In this document: positions 44,213 to 57,518 of the stretch, piece by piece
Numbering within the stretch: the stretch's first letter is position 1
Layout: every line of letters starts with the position of its first letter
Assembly: GCA_016169945.1 (NCBI GenBank)
Contig: JADLSH010000217.1
Span: 2,542,001 to 2,606,000, forward strand
DNA length: 64,000 bases
Reading direction: 5' to 3'
Source of the DNA: Trachythela sp. YZ-2020
Taxonomy: Eukaryota; Cnidaria; Anthozoa; Malacalcyonacea; Clavulariidae
Position numbers and translations under genes: made by a program
Notes under the pieces: generated by a model
The model's input: the letters and a program-made list of their open reading frames with translations, nothing else
Databases searched by the model: none
What the model was told of the DNA's origin: nothing

Positions 44213-44652
44213 CATGTTTGCAAATTTAAGACTATCTTGGGCTGGCGACCTTAATAGTTTAAAAGAGTTCGTAAAAGTTAATCTTAATCTACAAGGAACT
44301 TGGGCATCGCCAGCGAACGAAAACAAATTATTTGTAACAGAGAATCTAAAGATTTCTTGCGTTTGAGGGGAAAGATGCAACCAAAATTGCTAATTCTTTC
44401 ACTAATGCTATGGTTTCGAGCAATGTCCCGGTTAACTTGAACGCAAACGAGAACAAAGCCACGAATACAGATAACACTATCGATGGGACTCTTACAGAAG
44501 GCTATAGTCCTTCGGCTTGTGAGTGTTCAGGTTTTTCACCGGAGTTGGAGGGCTTGAAATTGGACTTGGTTATCCTGGACTCAAAATTCAGCCATAAAAT
44601 TCAGGCCCTTGAGGAAACAATTTTATGCATGAACAAACCCGAGTTAAACTAG
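44213..44652 (+). pseudogene. possible LINE ORF1-like frame
   Basis: The frame starts MFANLRLSWAGDLNSLKEFV and continues NLQGTWASPANENKLFVTEN. After a 1-base shift near 44360 it resumes FEGKDATKIANSFTNAMVSS and later ELEGLKLDLVILDSKFSHK, ending MNKPELN. The acidic C-terminal half has a short heptad-like stretch. The position, about 600 bp ahead of a reverse transcriptase on the same strand, fits ORF1 of the same LINE. The assignment is by position and general character, not by a diagnostic motif. Confidence 0.35.
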
Positions 44653-45242
44653 TGATCCAAGGATAGTGCAAAGTTTTAAAAGACAAACGCTGTTACATGG
44701 TTTATAGTCACTGATCTGAATATAGGCTGGATAACGCATCTCTTAATAATTTGAGGGGAAAAAGTGAAGCCGGAAGTCAAGCGGCGATCAGTGCCGCCAC
44801 CCGATTCTGAGGCCCTACTTTATTATAGATTGTATTACAGAATCCTAGTTTTTTCGCTTTTTTGCCTTTTAAACGTTTCTGGCCGGGCCAGTTTTACGAT
44901 CACAAAGATAGAAGCACACGAGAAGAAATTTGAGCAAAACATTTGGAGTATTATGGCTTTATAACGCCGTGAAACTGGATTTACAAGTTCGAAGGAGTGA
45001 ACAGCCACATGTTAGCGATGTTTTGTTTATGATATTTCAATTCAAAATCCACTCAAAATATTAGAATTACTGCTACTGGACGAAGGCACTCTAGGAATTT
45101 GATGAAATGAACCAGCTCAGCTGCAGTTTGAACAAAAGCGTGAATGTGGTAAGCTTTTAAAACAGGAATTAGGAACAGTGCTACACTGGTTCAATATTCA
45201 CGTACTGAAATGAACACATATTAAGTTAATAACCTATTTAAT

Positions 45243-46910
45243 TTGTTAAACACCTTTCTGTCTCTAATGGCGGAGTTTGAACCACTGACTCCGGACAACT
45301 ATCATGATCTGGTACTTAATGTACCAAACGATCTCATCATAACAGTAACTGCAGGGGATGTTTTTGAAAAACTCTCAAAGCTAAATCCAAACAAAGCCCA
45401 CGGTCCTGACGGGACACCAAAATGGGTACTAAAAGTAAATGCAGATCTCCTCGAGCTTCCTGTCAAAGAGATTTTAAACTGCTCATATCGGGAATGTTGG
45501 GTCCCACAAGCATGGAAGAAGGCCGATGTTGTCGCTATCCCCAAACAGAAACCCATAACCGATATTAACAATCATTTGCGTCCAATAACTCTGACGCCTA
45601 TTCTCTCAAAACTGGCGAAGACTTTGTAGTCGAACGACAATTAAAACCTGCAGTATTGGATAAGATCGATACAAGGCAATTTGGGTCCATCCCTAACTCA
45701 AACACAACGTATGCCCTGATTAGCATGCTGCACTCTTGGAACAAAAGCACTGACGGCAACGGTCACAAATCGAGTAATCCTCTTCGATTTTCGTAAAGCC
45801 TTCGACATGATAGACCATCATATTCTGTCGGCTAAACTGTTAAAATACGATATTCCAAAACCTGTATTGCACTGGATTTTAACTTTCCTTACAGACCGTA
45901 GTCAAAGAGTCAAATTGAGCGACGAATGTTTTTCTGAATGGAAAACCGTACCGGCAGGTGTCCCGCAGAGGACAAAGCTAGCACCCTGGCTCTTCCTTGT
46001 TATAATGAATGACCTCGAGATTGCTGGTGACGTGAGCCTTTGGGGATACGTTGACGACTCAACCATGTCCGAAGTCGTAAACAAAGATCAACCTAGCGCA
46101 ATGCAGGTTCATGTTGATGAGTTTGCCTCGAAATCTACGCTTGACCGTATGCAACTAAAGGAATCTAAGTGCAAAGAACTGCGAATTGGCTTTTCAACTG
46201 TGAAAGCAGATTTCGATCCTGTCGTTATCAACAATAAAGATATTGATGTGGTTCCGTGTGCAAAACGTCTAGGCCTATCCATTTCAGACAATCTTAACTG
46301 GAACACACATGTCGAGAATGTATGCAAAAAGGCTTCATCTCGTTTATACTCTTTGAGACAATTGAAACGAGCTAAATTACCACCAACAGATCTTCTTCTG
46401 TTCTACGTTACTTGTATTCGGCCAGTTATTGAATATGTGTTCGAAGTGTTTCACGACTCTGTCGGAGGACCTCGAAAAACTTCAAAAACGAGCTTGCAGG
46501 ATAATTCTTCCTGAACATCGGTATGAAGATGCACTTAATGAACTGGGCCTTGTGTCGCTGGCCGACCGAAGACAGAATCAGACAATTAAACTTTTCGAAA
46601 AAATTGTCAATGACCCAAATAACATGTTGCATTTACGCTTTTAAATCCCTCTGAGGTGTCCCTAAGAGATAGAAGAACATTTCAAGTTCTTAACTACAAG
46701 ACAAATCGATTTAGAAACGATTATATAAATAGTAATTCTAGTAAATACAAATCTTATACACCAAATTACTCATCGTATAGCATAGTTAGAATATTTTAGA
46801 TTATTTTAAAGTTGCCTGGGATAAAGTATCTTACACTTTTACATTTCTATTTTAAATTTTTAACCTGAATAAAACCATCTATCTATCTATCTATCTATCT
46901 AGCTATCTAT
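45243..46910 (+). mobile_element. LINE with broken reverse transcriptase and (ATCT)n tail
   Basis: The reverse transcriptase starts within LNTFLSLMAEFEPLTPDNYH. It shows KLNPNKAHGPDGTPKWVLK, LRPITLTPILSKLA, then after frameshifts VILFDFRKAFDMIDHHIL, KTVPAGVPQRTKLAPWLFLV and the catalytic box LWGYVDDSTMSEVV. The C-terminal part continues LSEDLEKLQKRACRIILPEH and SLADRRQNQTIKLFEKIV, ending at 46799. The order matches CR1/Jockey-type LINEs; the first catalytic Asp (FDFRKAFD) and YVDD are kept. At least three or four frameshifts (near 45620, 45760, 46440, 46640) kill it. An endonuclease domain is not visible. Downstream, AATAAA precedes the (ATCT)n tail at 46881-46910. Confidence 0.8.
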
Positions 46911-47084
46911 AAAAGTGTAAATATATGAAAACTGCAGTATATACAAGTATAGGTATATATCCATTTAAAACCGATTCGGCCACGCATTAGAGTCCTACAT
47001 TATTAATTGATATTCTATTATTCCAGCAACGTTTCGTACACATGTGGTATTAATGTATTATTTATTTATAGAAATTGAGTCTAT

Positions 47085-48050
47085 AGAAATAGTGTATATT
47101 CAGTAAACTGTGGAAATGCATTCCATAGATCAGAAATGGAATATATACAGTAAAGTGTGGAAATGGTGTCTATAAAAATGGAGTTTGTACAGTAAGCTGC
47201 AGAAATCGAGTCTATAGAAATGGAATATAGCCTATACAGTAAAGTGTGGAAATTGTGTCTATAAAAATGGAGTTTGTACAGTAAGCTGTAGAAATTGGGT
47301 CTCTAGAAATGGAATATATACAGTAAAGTGTGGAAATGGTGTCTATAAAAATGGAGTTTGTACAGTAAGCTGTAGAAATTGAATCTATAAAAATGGAATA
47401 TGTACAGTAAAGTGTGGAAATGGTGTCTATGAAAATGGAGTTTGTACAGTAAGCTGTAGAAATTGGGTCTATAGAAATGGAATATATACAGTAAAGTGTG
47501 GAAATGGTGTCTATAAAAATGGAGTTTGTACAGTGAGCTGTAGAAATTGGGACATAGAAATGGAATATATACAGTAAAGTGTGGATATGGTGTCTATAAA
47601 AATGGAGTTTATACAGTAAGGTGTAGAAATTGGGACATAGAAATGGAATATATTCAGTAAAGTGTGGATATGGTGTCTATAAAATGGAGTTTGTACAGTA
47701 AGCTGTAGAAATTGGGACATAGAAATGGAATATATTCAGTAAAGTGTGGATATGGTGTCTATAAAAATGGAGTTTGTACAGTAAGCTGTAGAAATTGAGT
47801 CTATAGAAATAGAGTATATTCAGTAAAGTGTGCAAATGGTGTCTATAAAAATGGAGTTTGTACAGGAAGCTGTAGAAATTGAGTCTATACAACTGGAATG
47901 TATACAGTGAAGTGTGGAAATGGTGCTATAAAAATAGAGTATATTCAGTAAACTGTGGAAATTGAGTCTAGAGAAATGGAATATGTACAGTAAAGTGTGG
48001 AAATGGTATCTATAAAAATGGAGTTTGTACAGTAAGCCGTAGAAATCGAG
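47085..48050. repeat. 83-bp minisatellite made of two related halves
   Basis: About eleven units with gtctataaaaatggagtttg, tacagtaagctgtagaaatt, then gtctatagaaatggaata and tacagtaaagtgtggaaatgg. The two halves of each unit resemble each other, so the array grew from a roughly 40-bp ancestor. The minus-strand frames in it are repeat by-products. Confidence 0.9.
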
Positions 48051-51000
48051 CAATTGGTGCTCAATAATACCGTCATGCTTTGCGCGAAAACGAAGCAATT
48101 GTTGTTTTTGCGAAAATGGAAGAGTGAATATTCAGTTCGATGACTTACTGGCTAAATATTCGAGTGGGACATTGCTGGATTTCAAGATAAATACTAGAAA
48201 TGGATTCGTCATAACAATTTTAGTTAGCTAAAGGCTACAACAAGCTTGATACGGCAATTTTTCAATGAAACGGCTATTTTCAATTTGTGGAAGGGCCGAG
48301 CACGGGTGATGTTTGGCGACAGAAGTTACCAAGGTATGACAACTTTACGTACTTTATTTTCACGTTGGATAGTGTTAATATGGGCAGAAATTTATCTATT
48401 AAGAACGGTATTTGACCACACTTTGCAGCAACGCTAAACTGGCTTGACCTTTGCTGCTGAATGTTTTCTCATTGGTCATATATTTTCTGAATATAATTTG
48501 TTATGGACTTTTACTTTCCTTTCTGTATTTTATCCTGTTAGTGATTCAAACGCGTTTTAATCTCAAGGATATTTGTATAACTACATAGCTAGGTAATTGC
48601 ATTTTTAATTACCTAATTTAATGCCTTTGCAAAATATTATTAAATGAATTATTGTCACTTTTGATTGATGCATTTAAATAAGTTTGCCCCATTCTTACAA
48701 AAATATCTAAAGCATAAAAATTGTGTAAAAATCTGATTTTCTACTAATCCATATTCTGCGCAGCAGAAGGCGCTAATGTCCCTTTACCTAACTTACTGAA
48801 GGGTAAAATAACTGTTTTTAAAGAAATCGAAGGTGAAGGTCGTTGCAATATTTTTTATGTTTTAACTCCAACCCTGCCATTTTGTTGGCATTTTACCAAA
48901 AATGAATACCTTTATAATTTGTAAAAAAGACCTTCTAAACTCATTGTCAGTTTTTAAAATTCATTAAAATTACCATTGATAGATTCTAGTAGTCATAACA
49001 AGATAAGTAAACAAACTACAAACAAAATTGAAAAGAAATGATTGGACTTCTATCATAACCTCTTCGTTGAAAGTTGTAAAATAGACCCAAGCATTTGGGG
49101 CTTCATTGCTTAAATTTTAAAAATATCCCTTATATTAAGCGTGCGGAGCCAAATTTCATGGTGTACTCTAAGTTTAAACACAAAGTCCAAAATTATTGTG
49201 TTTAAAAAAAATCAAAGCCGAAGTTCGTCGCAGAATTTAGCCATTTTGTAAGGTTTGTCAATTTGTATTACCTGCTATTTTATTAAGGTGGCTCCATGCA
49301 GTTTTAGAAACTGCAAGAAAAATGTTTATCTCAGCTTGGAAAGTCTATTAATATCAGCACAATGTATTAATTAAATTTTGAACAGTAAATGTTGAATAAT
49401 GAATAAGTTGTGTCATAACTGTCATTCATACTTTTTTCCGAACCAAAACAACTTTCCTTGCCACTTGAGAAAAAAATTTGTACACGGCTTGAAGAGCGCT
49501 GAATAATTCATTGCTTTTCTCGCCCTAAATCCGTCGTTAAAATTTGGACAATGGATATCAGTCCATAATATCCAATCCATAACACAATCAGGTCGGACAA
49601 ACAATAAACCTCAGTTTCACTTGGGTCGGACAGAATGTCCGGTGCTTTCCGCTCTACGTCGGACAATTTCACGAATGGGTCGGACAATGTCCGTGACCGA
49701 CCGATATTTTAAGGCCTGCATGCATGCCATGAGTCTATTCCTGAAAGTCTCAGTAATCATTATAGATGAACTTTCTTTTCTTCTTTAGGTCAATTAAATC
49801 AGCTTACACCCCACCCCTCCCACACAGTCCAGGTTATATTTTGCAGTGCAAATTCACCAATGTGATTCCAACAGAATTTATTTAAACTGTATTCCGGGTT
49901 GAACCTGCAAGTTGTCTTGTATATTTATCATACTATTATTCTCTTTAGGTGTTTGAAATTTCATCCTACAAAGCAGAAGTGATGTGTGAAGAGCTTTATC
50001 TATCAACAGTGGTACCACAACTTCTAAAGCTGCTACAAATTACTCTCTGTTTATCTAAAAAATCAGATTGGTAGCCTTTAAGAGATTTTCTTAATTTATT
50101 GAAAAAGACAATTTCTGTAATAATACTATTTGTTATAATAAATATCAGTTGTCAATTACAGTTGTTGAGAGTTAGGTGCAATACGGAATCTCACTTGACC
50201 ATAAAGATTAACTATTGCTAAATGAGGAACTATTGATGCATGTTTAGCCAGTACTTGATTTTGTAATTGAAATAAACATACAAATATTTGTAGGCATTGT
50301 TTACTTTGTTGGCATTCTATGAAAAGTAGCATCAGAACTCAGCAAGAAGGGAGGCATGGGAGTACATGCCCACCCATAATTTTCTTCAAAGTGGCCTTTT
50401 CTATAGTGAAGAACAAGTGCAATCTTAAGAGCTTTAACTGAGTTTCCTGGTACACTGAGATCGGATTGTTTAAATTTTGCACTAATTAATATAAATATAT
50501 GTTTCCCCAACCTTAAGATGTGCGTGAGGTACAAACTCCTCCTTATAACACTGTAACAGCTACTTTATATCATTTCCAGGTGAAATTTTCAAAGCCTACT
50601 TTGCTTAGTCAACATAACAGGAAATTTAATAGGAAAATCTAGACTTCATGGTGCTATGTGCAGTGTGCTGCAGATGTTTTCACGTTTTTTGATTGCAGAT
50701 CGAACTTCGTCAAAAGTCAAAACTAAGTAAAATTTTACAAAGTATTAAACGTTAAACACTAAGGAGTTATACGGAATTTCCCACATTTCTATTCACTACT
50801 TTCATGATATGCAACGTAAACCAAATTTCCATACATTGGCAGCACTTTTAGAGCCATATCATTACCCACATTATTTCGATGTTTGCCCACAACGAACAGC
50901 ACTAGAAAAACGCAATTACGCATGAATGCGCCATTCTTTTGGAACTAACCGATTAAAAACAACACAGAATATATCCAGTGTCCCTATATTGCAATACTCT

Positions 51001-52341
51001 TTCTTGTTGACATCCTCAAATTGTATTTACATCAATATTTGCATTTTTTTACACTCATCCCATACATCTTGTGATTTCCACATGGTTTCCATAGCAACCG
51101 GGCAATTACATAATGTAAAAACAAAAGCCTGGTTACTAAGTTTAGAGCGTTTTTGACCAAAAATACGCCGATTTCTAAAAAATCTCCTCTTGATACCTAT
51201 CATCCGCAATATTTGCATATCAATTCCTCAGCAAGTACCGCCTGAGCTGAAGGAAATTATGAGGCAAAAATATGAACACATTTGCTGCATCCAATTGTCT
51301 TACCCGAAATAACGGTTTTTACGCGAAATAGGAAATCAGTCAAACCAAATTTACTTTAAGTGAGTAATTTTAAAAGCAGTATTAAATACCTTGTGAAACA
51401 TAACTCATAATCACTCTGATTTGCAAGATATTGGTCGTGCACTAGTGAGCACCTGTTATCGTCTAACATCGGAGCAATAGTGAATCAAATGAATTACTGA
51501 CAGTACACACTGAAATTAAATACTGCTTTACAGTTATGGTACCAAACCACTTGTGAAACCTTGCTACCAATATCGAACAAAAGCCAAAAGCTTCCTAGCA
51601 GGAGACTTATATGTTGCAACATCCCCAATAAGGGAGAGGCTTATTTGAGATGTACTCAGTGCACTTAAGTCCTGGCTCCAGCTCATTTTGTAAAAAATAT
51701 ACAAAAATCTGAATTACACGAAGCTCATTTGAGCATTCTTCACCAAACTTGGCAAGTTGTTAGATCAGCCTAATGTTAACAATTATTACACATTGGCTGC
51801 CATAGCAACTGTCACGTGACCCTGCAAATTGTAATATTGCACAGCTCTTCATTAAGCGATCGGGAGATAGGTCGGGAAGCAATGTTACGGATTGAGATTG
51901 TCTGAATTAGTAAGCGTTTATATTGAAGTTATTGAGTCCAACTGGAATGGGTGCTTGAAATAAAAAAATGAAGAGCAAAGGAAAATAGTTTTCAAAATTG
52001 GTATTTTTTCTAATTTCTTTCTCCATTTTTTGTACTTTAACAGTTTAGAGGACAACCATTCCAGGTTAGATCTAAAATAAACAGCTCGAAATTAAGTCAT
52101 CTTCATGTAAAAAGTAAGTAGACAATTGAAAAAAGTACGTCTCCCAAGTCTGTTTGGATCACATTGAAGTACATTTTATTGGTCATGTACGTATTTTTCA
52201 TAGCTTTTTTACCATTTTCATATACAGTACACACTTTTTAGCTTAGTGGATAAAATTATATCTTAATCTAGACATTTTTTCTTTAAAAATGTTGTTTTAA
52301 GTTGTAATTTCACTGATAAATAGGCTTTATTCTCAATTGTT
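48051..52341. other. long stretch without a supported gene
   Basis: AT-rich, with only short unconvincing frames. Points of note: repeated tcggacaatgtccg-type phrases at 49610-49700, and a dispersed repeat at 51550-51640 shared with 33275-33360. No RNA gene or array seen. Confidence 0.45.
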
Positions 52342-54972
52342 AAAGTGCTTATAAACCCAAAATGGGTTTTTATTGATTCGGATAAGGCATGAAAAGTTAG
52401 TTAGTAAGTTCTAGATTAGTTTTTGGCTTAGACTTTTAGTTTCGGAGATATAAAGGCTCAAACAGGCAAATTTTGGCATTTTCTGAAAAATAGTAGCGCG
52501 ACCAAAACATCACCAAGGGGCCTGGATCCCAGGAACCCAACTTTGATAAACAACTAAGAAATATATGGCGAAGATATCGATGTATTGTGTTTTTTTTGCA
52601 TATTTTGTCTAAACGATGTTTCGTTTGTGCGTGATATTACACAGAAAGTACCACCAGTAATATATCTAGCTATCTGACACCTTTTTTGGATGATAAATCA
52701 CCTACTGCGGCTTTAAACCGATAGAAAAGAGGACACCGAAACTCATCGATCTGAGACATTTGGTGGCAAATACAGGCCATAGTTATCGACCTATAAACAA
52801 AGACAAATGTACCCAGTTGTCCCAACATAGAACAGGAATCAACATACAGGTAAGCTGTGATTTTAACAAATGCAATGACGTCTATTCGCGCGTATGAACT
52901 TTGGATATTTAACGTTTAATCATGCCACCTAAATGTGCATATTATTTGCTTAGTATACAACGGTGTACAACGGTGTTTGTTGGCACACAAATCGATTGAA
53001 GTGCTTCTACCTCTGAGAGATTACATACTGCTGTTATAGAATAATATATCATATATGTTTCAATGTGAAAATTATCACAACTTTAATGCCTTTATGGTAT
53101 TTAACTAATATAAATTAATAGGCCATTCTACTTTTAGATTTCAACCTACTTTATATGTGGACTTTCAGTGTCTTGTATTATCCTACACATGTGGTCAATG
53201 TCAAATGTTTTATATGACAGTGAGATACTGATGCTATATGTTTGATTGATACATGTATTTGGCACAAAGTTGATCACCAAGTGCTGCACTGTCCCACTAG
53301 TGGAACCACCTTAACCTGAGTATCAGGCATTTCTGTTAGGCCTTGGTTTGTTAGCCACCTATGTTGAAGAACCTTAGGAGGCTAAGAAAAATTCCTGAAT
53401 AGAGATAGACACTTCAAAATTGTATAGCCCATTAAACTATTTGTTTGTCATTTCATCTAGATTATCAGTGAAGTAAACTGGAACCATCAGTGAAAGATGA
53501 ATTAACATTTTTAATTAAATATTTATTAAACATCTTTATCAATATATGTTGTATTGTGACTCTACTGTGTCTTGGGGGCAAGTGCACTTTTAATAGCTCA
53601 GCCCTTGATTGATCGATTTTAACCCATTAATTGGCAAATTTTACTCATCAGTGGTAGAGTACTGCCAATTAATGGGTTAACTGCGCTTGATTGGATTGGC
53701 TAAACCTTAGCTGCTTTTTGGGTAATGGGTTACCTAGAAAAGAGCCAGATTCCCACTATGGAGGAACTTTACCCATCTGGACACCTTTCTGAGTCACTTA
53801 AATCAGCTATGTGGGCATGCCAAGAAAGTTGGATGTGTGTACACTGTGAGTAAAGCAAACATCACTCTCACACCAGACATCTAATGTGAAAGTTGAAGCA
53901 TGTTTGCTCTGCCCACACAGGCAAAGCTACTGTAATAGAAAGTATGATGTTTTACAGATCACATACTGGCCTTATGGCTTATTTATTAAATTAGATATGT
54001 TTCCCCACTAAAACATTCTCAAAAGATGAATATTATTCTAAGCCTATTTATGTGGCAATTAATGTTTAGTGTTGTCACAATAATTCTATATATCTATATA
54101 TCCAGTTTATGATATCTGTGTATTGATCATCTTTCATTTACATGGACAAAGATGACAATCTGTCAACCAATCTTCCTATGAAAGGTTCTGTGAGAATATA
54201 CATGGGGGCCAATTTCATTAGATTGTGGGTTGGCCAGTTGCAGTTAACCAGTTATTATTCTTGAAAATGTCCAAATTTTGGGTAAATTTGGATGTAAAAT
54301 TTGTAGGGAAACAAGCTTCCTTGCTAAAGTGAGAACCAACTTTAAAGCAGGTGTAGAAATCAGAAATGAAATGCAACCGATTCCCATGTCCATGAAGGCA
54401 TGAAGACTATACAATGCAGTAAAAGGTTTAAGTTCCATTCCAACAAACTTTTAACCCATGCATTCGTTCATTTATTTCTTCTTTCTTTATTTGATACTAT
54501 ACGAAAGAATTTTATAAGCAATTGGTTCGCCAGAAGAGGCATCTATGTCCCAGAATTTATAGACATAAGTTACTGCAAGTGTCATGGTCGTCTCCACGAT
54601 CGACTTTGAAATCGCATTTAAATCCATTCCTTCGTCTATATTCCACGATTGACGATGCAAACCACTAGAAGGGTTACTTTACACACTCAAAAATGTGTTT
54701 GAGTTCAAAAATGTGTTTTTTTCCTCAAGAAATAGCCGACTTTTCAAGATGATTTATCCAAATGTAATAGTTTTTATAGTAAAATTAAATACACACGTTC
54801 CTGGGACCCAGTCCCCCGGAAGACGCTACTTTTTTTCCAAAATAGCGACTTTGAGCCTTTATATCTCCGAAACTAAAAGTCTAAGCCAAAAACTAATCTA
54901 GAACTTATTAACTAACTTTTTATGTTCTATCCGAATCAGTAAAAACCCATTTTGGGTTTATAAGCACTTTAA
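52342..54972. repeat. 2.6-kb interval bounded by about 180-200-bp inverted repeats
   Basis: The left arm 52342-52540 (from aaagtgcttataaacccaaa through agtttcggagatataaaggc to cctggatcccaggaacc) is complementary with moderate divergence to 54795-54972. The intervening sequence has no recognised coding region. It may be an old DNA transposon or a foldback pair; no target duplication was identified. Confidence 0.6.
53619..53680. repeat. perfect hairpin, 18-bp arms
   Basis: ttaacccattaattggca and tgccaattaatgggttaa are exact complements with a 26-bp loop. Confidence 0.9.
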
Positions 54973-56555
54973 ATGTAAATTATTGACCGCCATTTTGAAT
55001 CTTAATTATTCTTGTCTCCATGGAAACAGCGAACACGGATTTCAAAGTTTGTTTTGCGTTTGAAAATCGAGTTTTTTGATGCAAAAATGGAAAAATAATT
55101 ATTAAAATTCACTCCAGTTTTACGCCAAAGAACAGGTACAATGATGGAATGTATTTTTGTTATGAATATTCAGTTTACGGCATGATTTCACTGACATAAG
55201 ATTCGATTGAGAATCGATTTTCTGTTGAAAAATCTGGTGACTCGTGTTCTTCTATATGAAGAAACAAATTGTCAGTCATATCTTTAGGCTCTCGTATTTA
55301 AGCAGTCAAAATTGTATCAGCTATTTTACATATTTTACAGTATATATGTATATACAATATTAATTTCACCGCTGAGTGGGAACAAGATCAGTTTATTATT
55401 ACGATTAGTTTGTGTGCCTATATTAAATTGTTTAAGACAGCAGTAAAATATAAATTAAGAATCTATATCTTGAAAGGAAGCTATCACGGCATAGAAAAAA
55501 GGTACATTTCATTATATTGCAGTAGATAATCGTCCCTACACATAGCAATATAAACATTTTTTTAACAACTCTTCTAATATTATCCGTATATTTTCACACT
55601 ATAATTGTATAAAATATTGTACACAACACGGTGATCCTTTCCAGAATCATATTGTGGACTCTTAGCGATTATTTCTAAATTTAAGTTCGCTTTTAAATGT
55701 ATTTTATGGAATGGCAGAATAATTAAATCAGAACTTTTGTAAGGACTACGCAAAAGATACGTACAATCCACGCAAAACCCACGCAATCAAGTAGAGAAAT
55801 GAAGGCGCACTGCAGGGGGTAATTTTGCTTTTTGTTGCCATGATTTAATAGCGCTGAGTAGCCTAAGCAAATAGTGCATACGAAATTACGACTACACTTT
55901 AACACAGACTGTGTTAAAGAATATATATTGGGTTATTACATTTCTTAGTTTCGTTTCAGTCCCTTGCTAGTGTAATAACAAGTGCTAAAGTTTTTTGTTA
56001 CTACAAAACAGTCAATTAGAATTATAAGTAATTGTTTCATTTACCTTTAAATATGAATTATACAAATACGACATTTCTATTTTGATTCTACAAAAAGCAG
56101 CTCAACATTGAAAAACGAATGCAACAACGGTAAGAAATGACAGTTCAATTTCATCAATCGAAAAAAGAAATAACATTGACATGGTTAGTGCCTGGATCTC
56201 GTTTTATCAATTAATATCACATTAAGGTTATTCATTGAAACTCGGCATAACAGATTCCCTGTAGTAAAACAACTGCTATGATAAAACAAAGAGTTGGTCT
56301 ATCCAATCTTCATCACTCTAAAAATGTTGAAACCATGAATACTATGGAAATATTATGGAAATAGTGTTATGTTTCCACAGCATACAGTATATGGCCGATT
56401 TTGGAAAATAATTTCAGAGCATTTCATGTCGGTGAATGTTTGTTTTCTTTCAATTTCTAAATCAATTTTCATTTGAGTATTTTTTGTGTTGAAAATATTT
56501 AATGTGGTTACGGTATCGCTCTTTAAATGTGCTTGCAGTCATGACAATCTAGTGT
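54973..56555. other. no gene recognised
   Basis: AT-rich. A perfect 23-bp palindrome, ctttaacacag-a-ctgtgttaaag, lies at 55897-55919. The stretch up to 56555 may include 3' remains of the Penelope-like element. Confidence 0.4.
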
Positions 56556-57518
56556 TTAGTGTTGTTCGTGTTGCTTGTTGTGACAGTTACCTTGTATGTT
56601 CTTGGTCGTGCATTGTGTCTGAAGTGGGAATGTGTTCTCATCTTTGCAATTGCAACTGATTGCGTCATTGCTAAGTGTCTGTGGCTGGTTTTTCCTAATT
56701 ATGCGTGTATTGTGCCTAGTGATTATGGACTTGACATTGTTCATGCAACTATAGCGGGCCTTGATTGTGTTCCTGTTAAAAAATTTTATGTAGTCTGTGG
56801 TTAGGTGGAAAATGCCTGTCAATTAAGCTGAGGAAATTGCGTCCTATGTTGGTTCTGACACTCTTACTAAATGGAGGATTAAACTAAATGATATTGCGGT
56901 GCCTATTTCTGCGTTTTTGTTGTGGTGGTTGATGCGTGTAGTCAAGTGTGTGGTTGAAATTACTATACTGTTCCTTAGTGCATTTTGATAAATTGGTGCA
57001 GATTCTCGAAATGTGCCCTCGTCAGAAGAGAGGAGTGAAATGCGCTTGTTGATTGATGCTGGTAGCTGCTTTGCATGTGATGCATGGTGGTTTGAATGTA
57101 TATTTATGTGTAATGGATCATCATTAGGCTTCCTATATGGTTTGTATTTTTCAGTATTAAGGTCGAAAGTAACATCTAGAAATTTTACTACTTTTAATTT
57201 TGTCTCAGCTGTGATTTTTAGGTCAAATTGTCCGAAAATCTTGTGGAGTTCTTTTCTCGTTTTATCTGGTAAACATGACTTGCCTCTTATGATTGGCAAT
57301 CCGTCGTCTCTATACAGGCCAATATTTTCTTTGCCAAACTTTTTTCCTATATGTTTTAAAATGAAAAGGCCTACAATTTCGCAAAGTTTGTCTACATTTC
57401 GGATTGTTCTCAAAATTGTCTTTATGATATTTTAGTGAAATGAAAGTTTTGCCTTTTTTCATCTGCTCAATTCGGTCGCCAATTTCTAGTTTGCTCGAAA
57501 TGCGTTTTAGTTCATTGT
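56556..57518 (-). mobile_element. Penelope-like retroelement fragment
   Basis: On the minus strand the order is HNELKRISSKLEIGDRIEQM, KGKTFISLKYHKDNFENNP, a gap, then LCEIVGLFILKHIGKKFGKE, NIGLYRDDGLPIIRG, KFLDVTFDL, KPYRKPNDDPLHINIHSNHH and INKRISLLSSDE. It goes on, past a TAG in place of Trp and a frame change, with [20 protein letters not shown] and [20 protein letters not shown] then CNCKDENTFPL. The RDDG box and the following linker blocks are characteristic of Penelope-like reverse transcriptases. About 100 residues including the first catalytic Asp region are missing, and the GIY-YIG endonuclease is not present downstream. Confidence 0.75.

Noticed and set aside
47511..48098. minus-strand frames of 69-92 codons rich in Tyr/His/Leu
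   Set aside because: They come from the 83-bp minisatellite; the pattern follows the repeat, not a protein.
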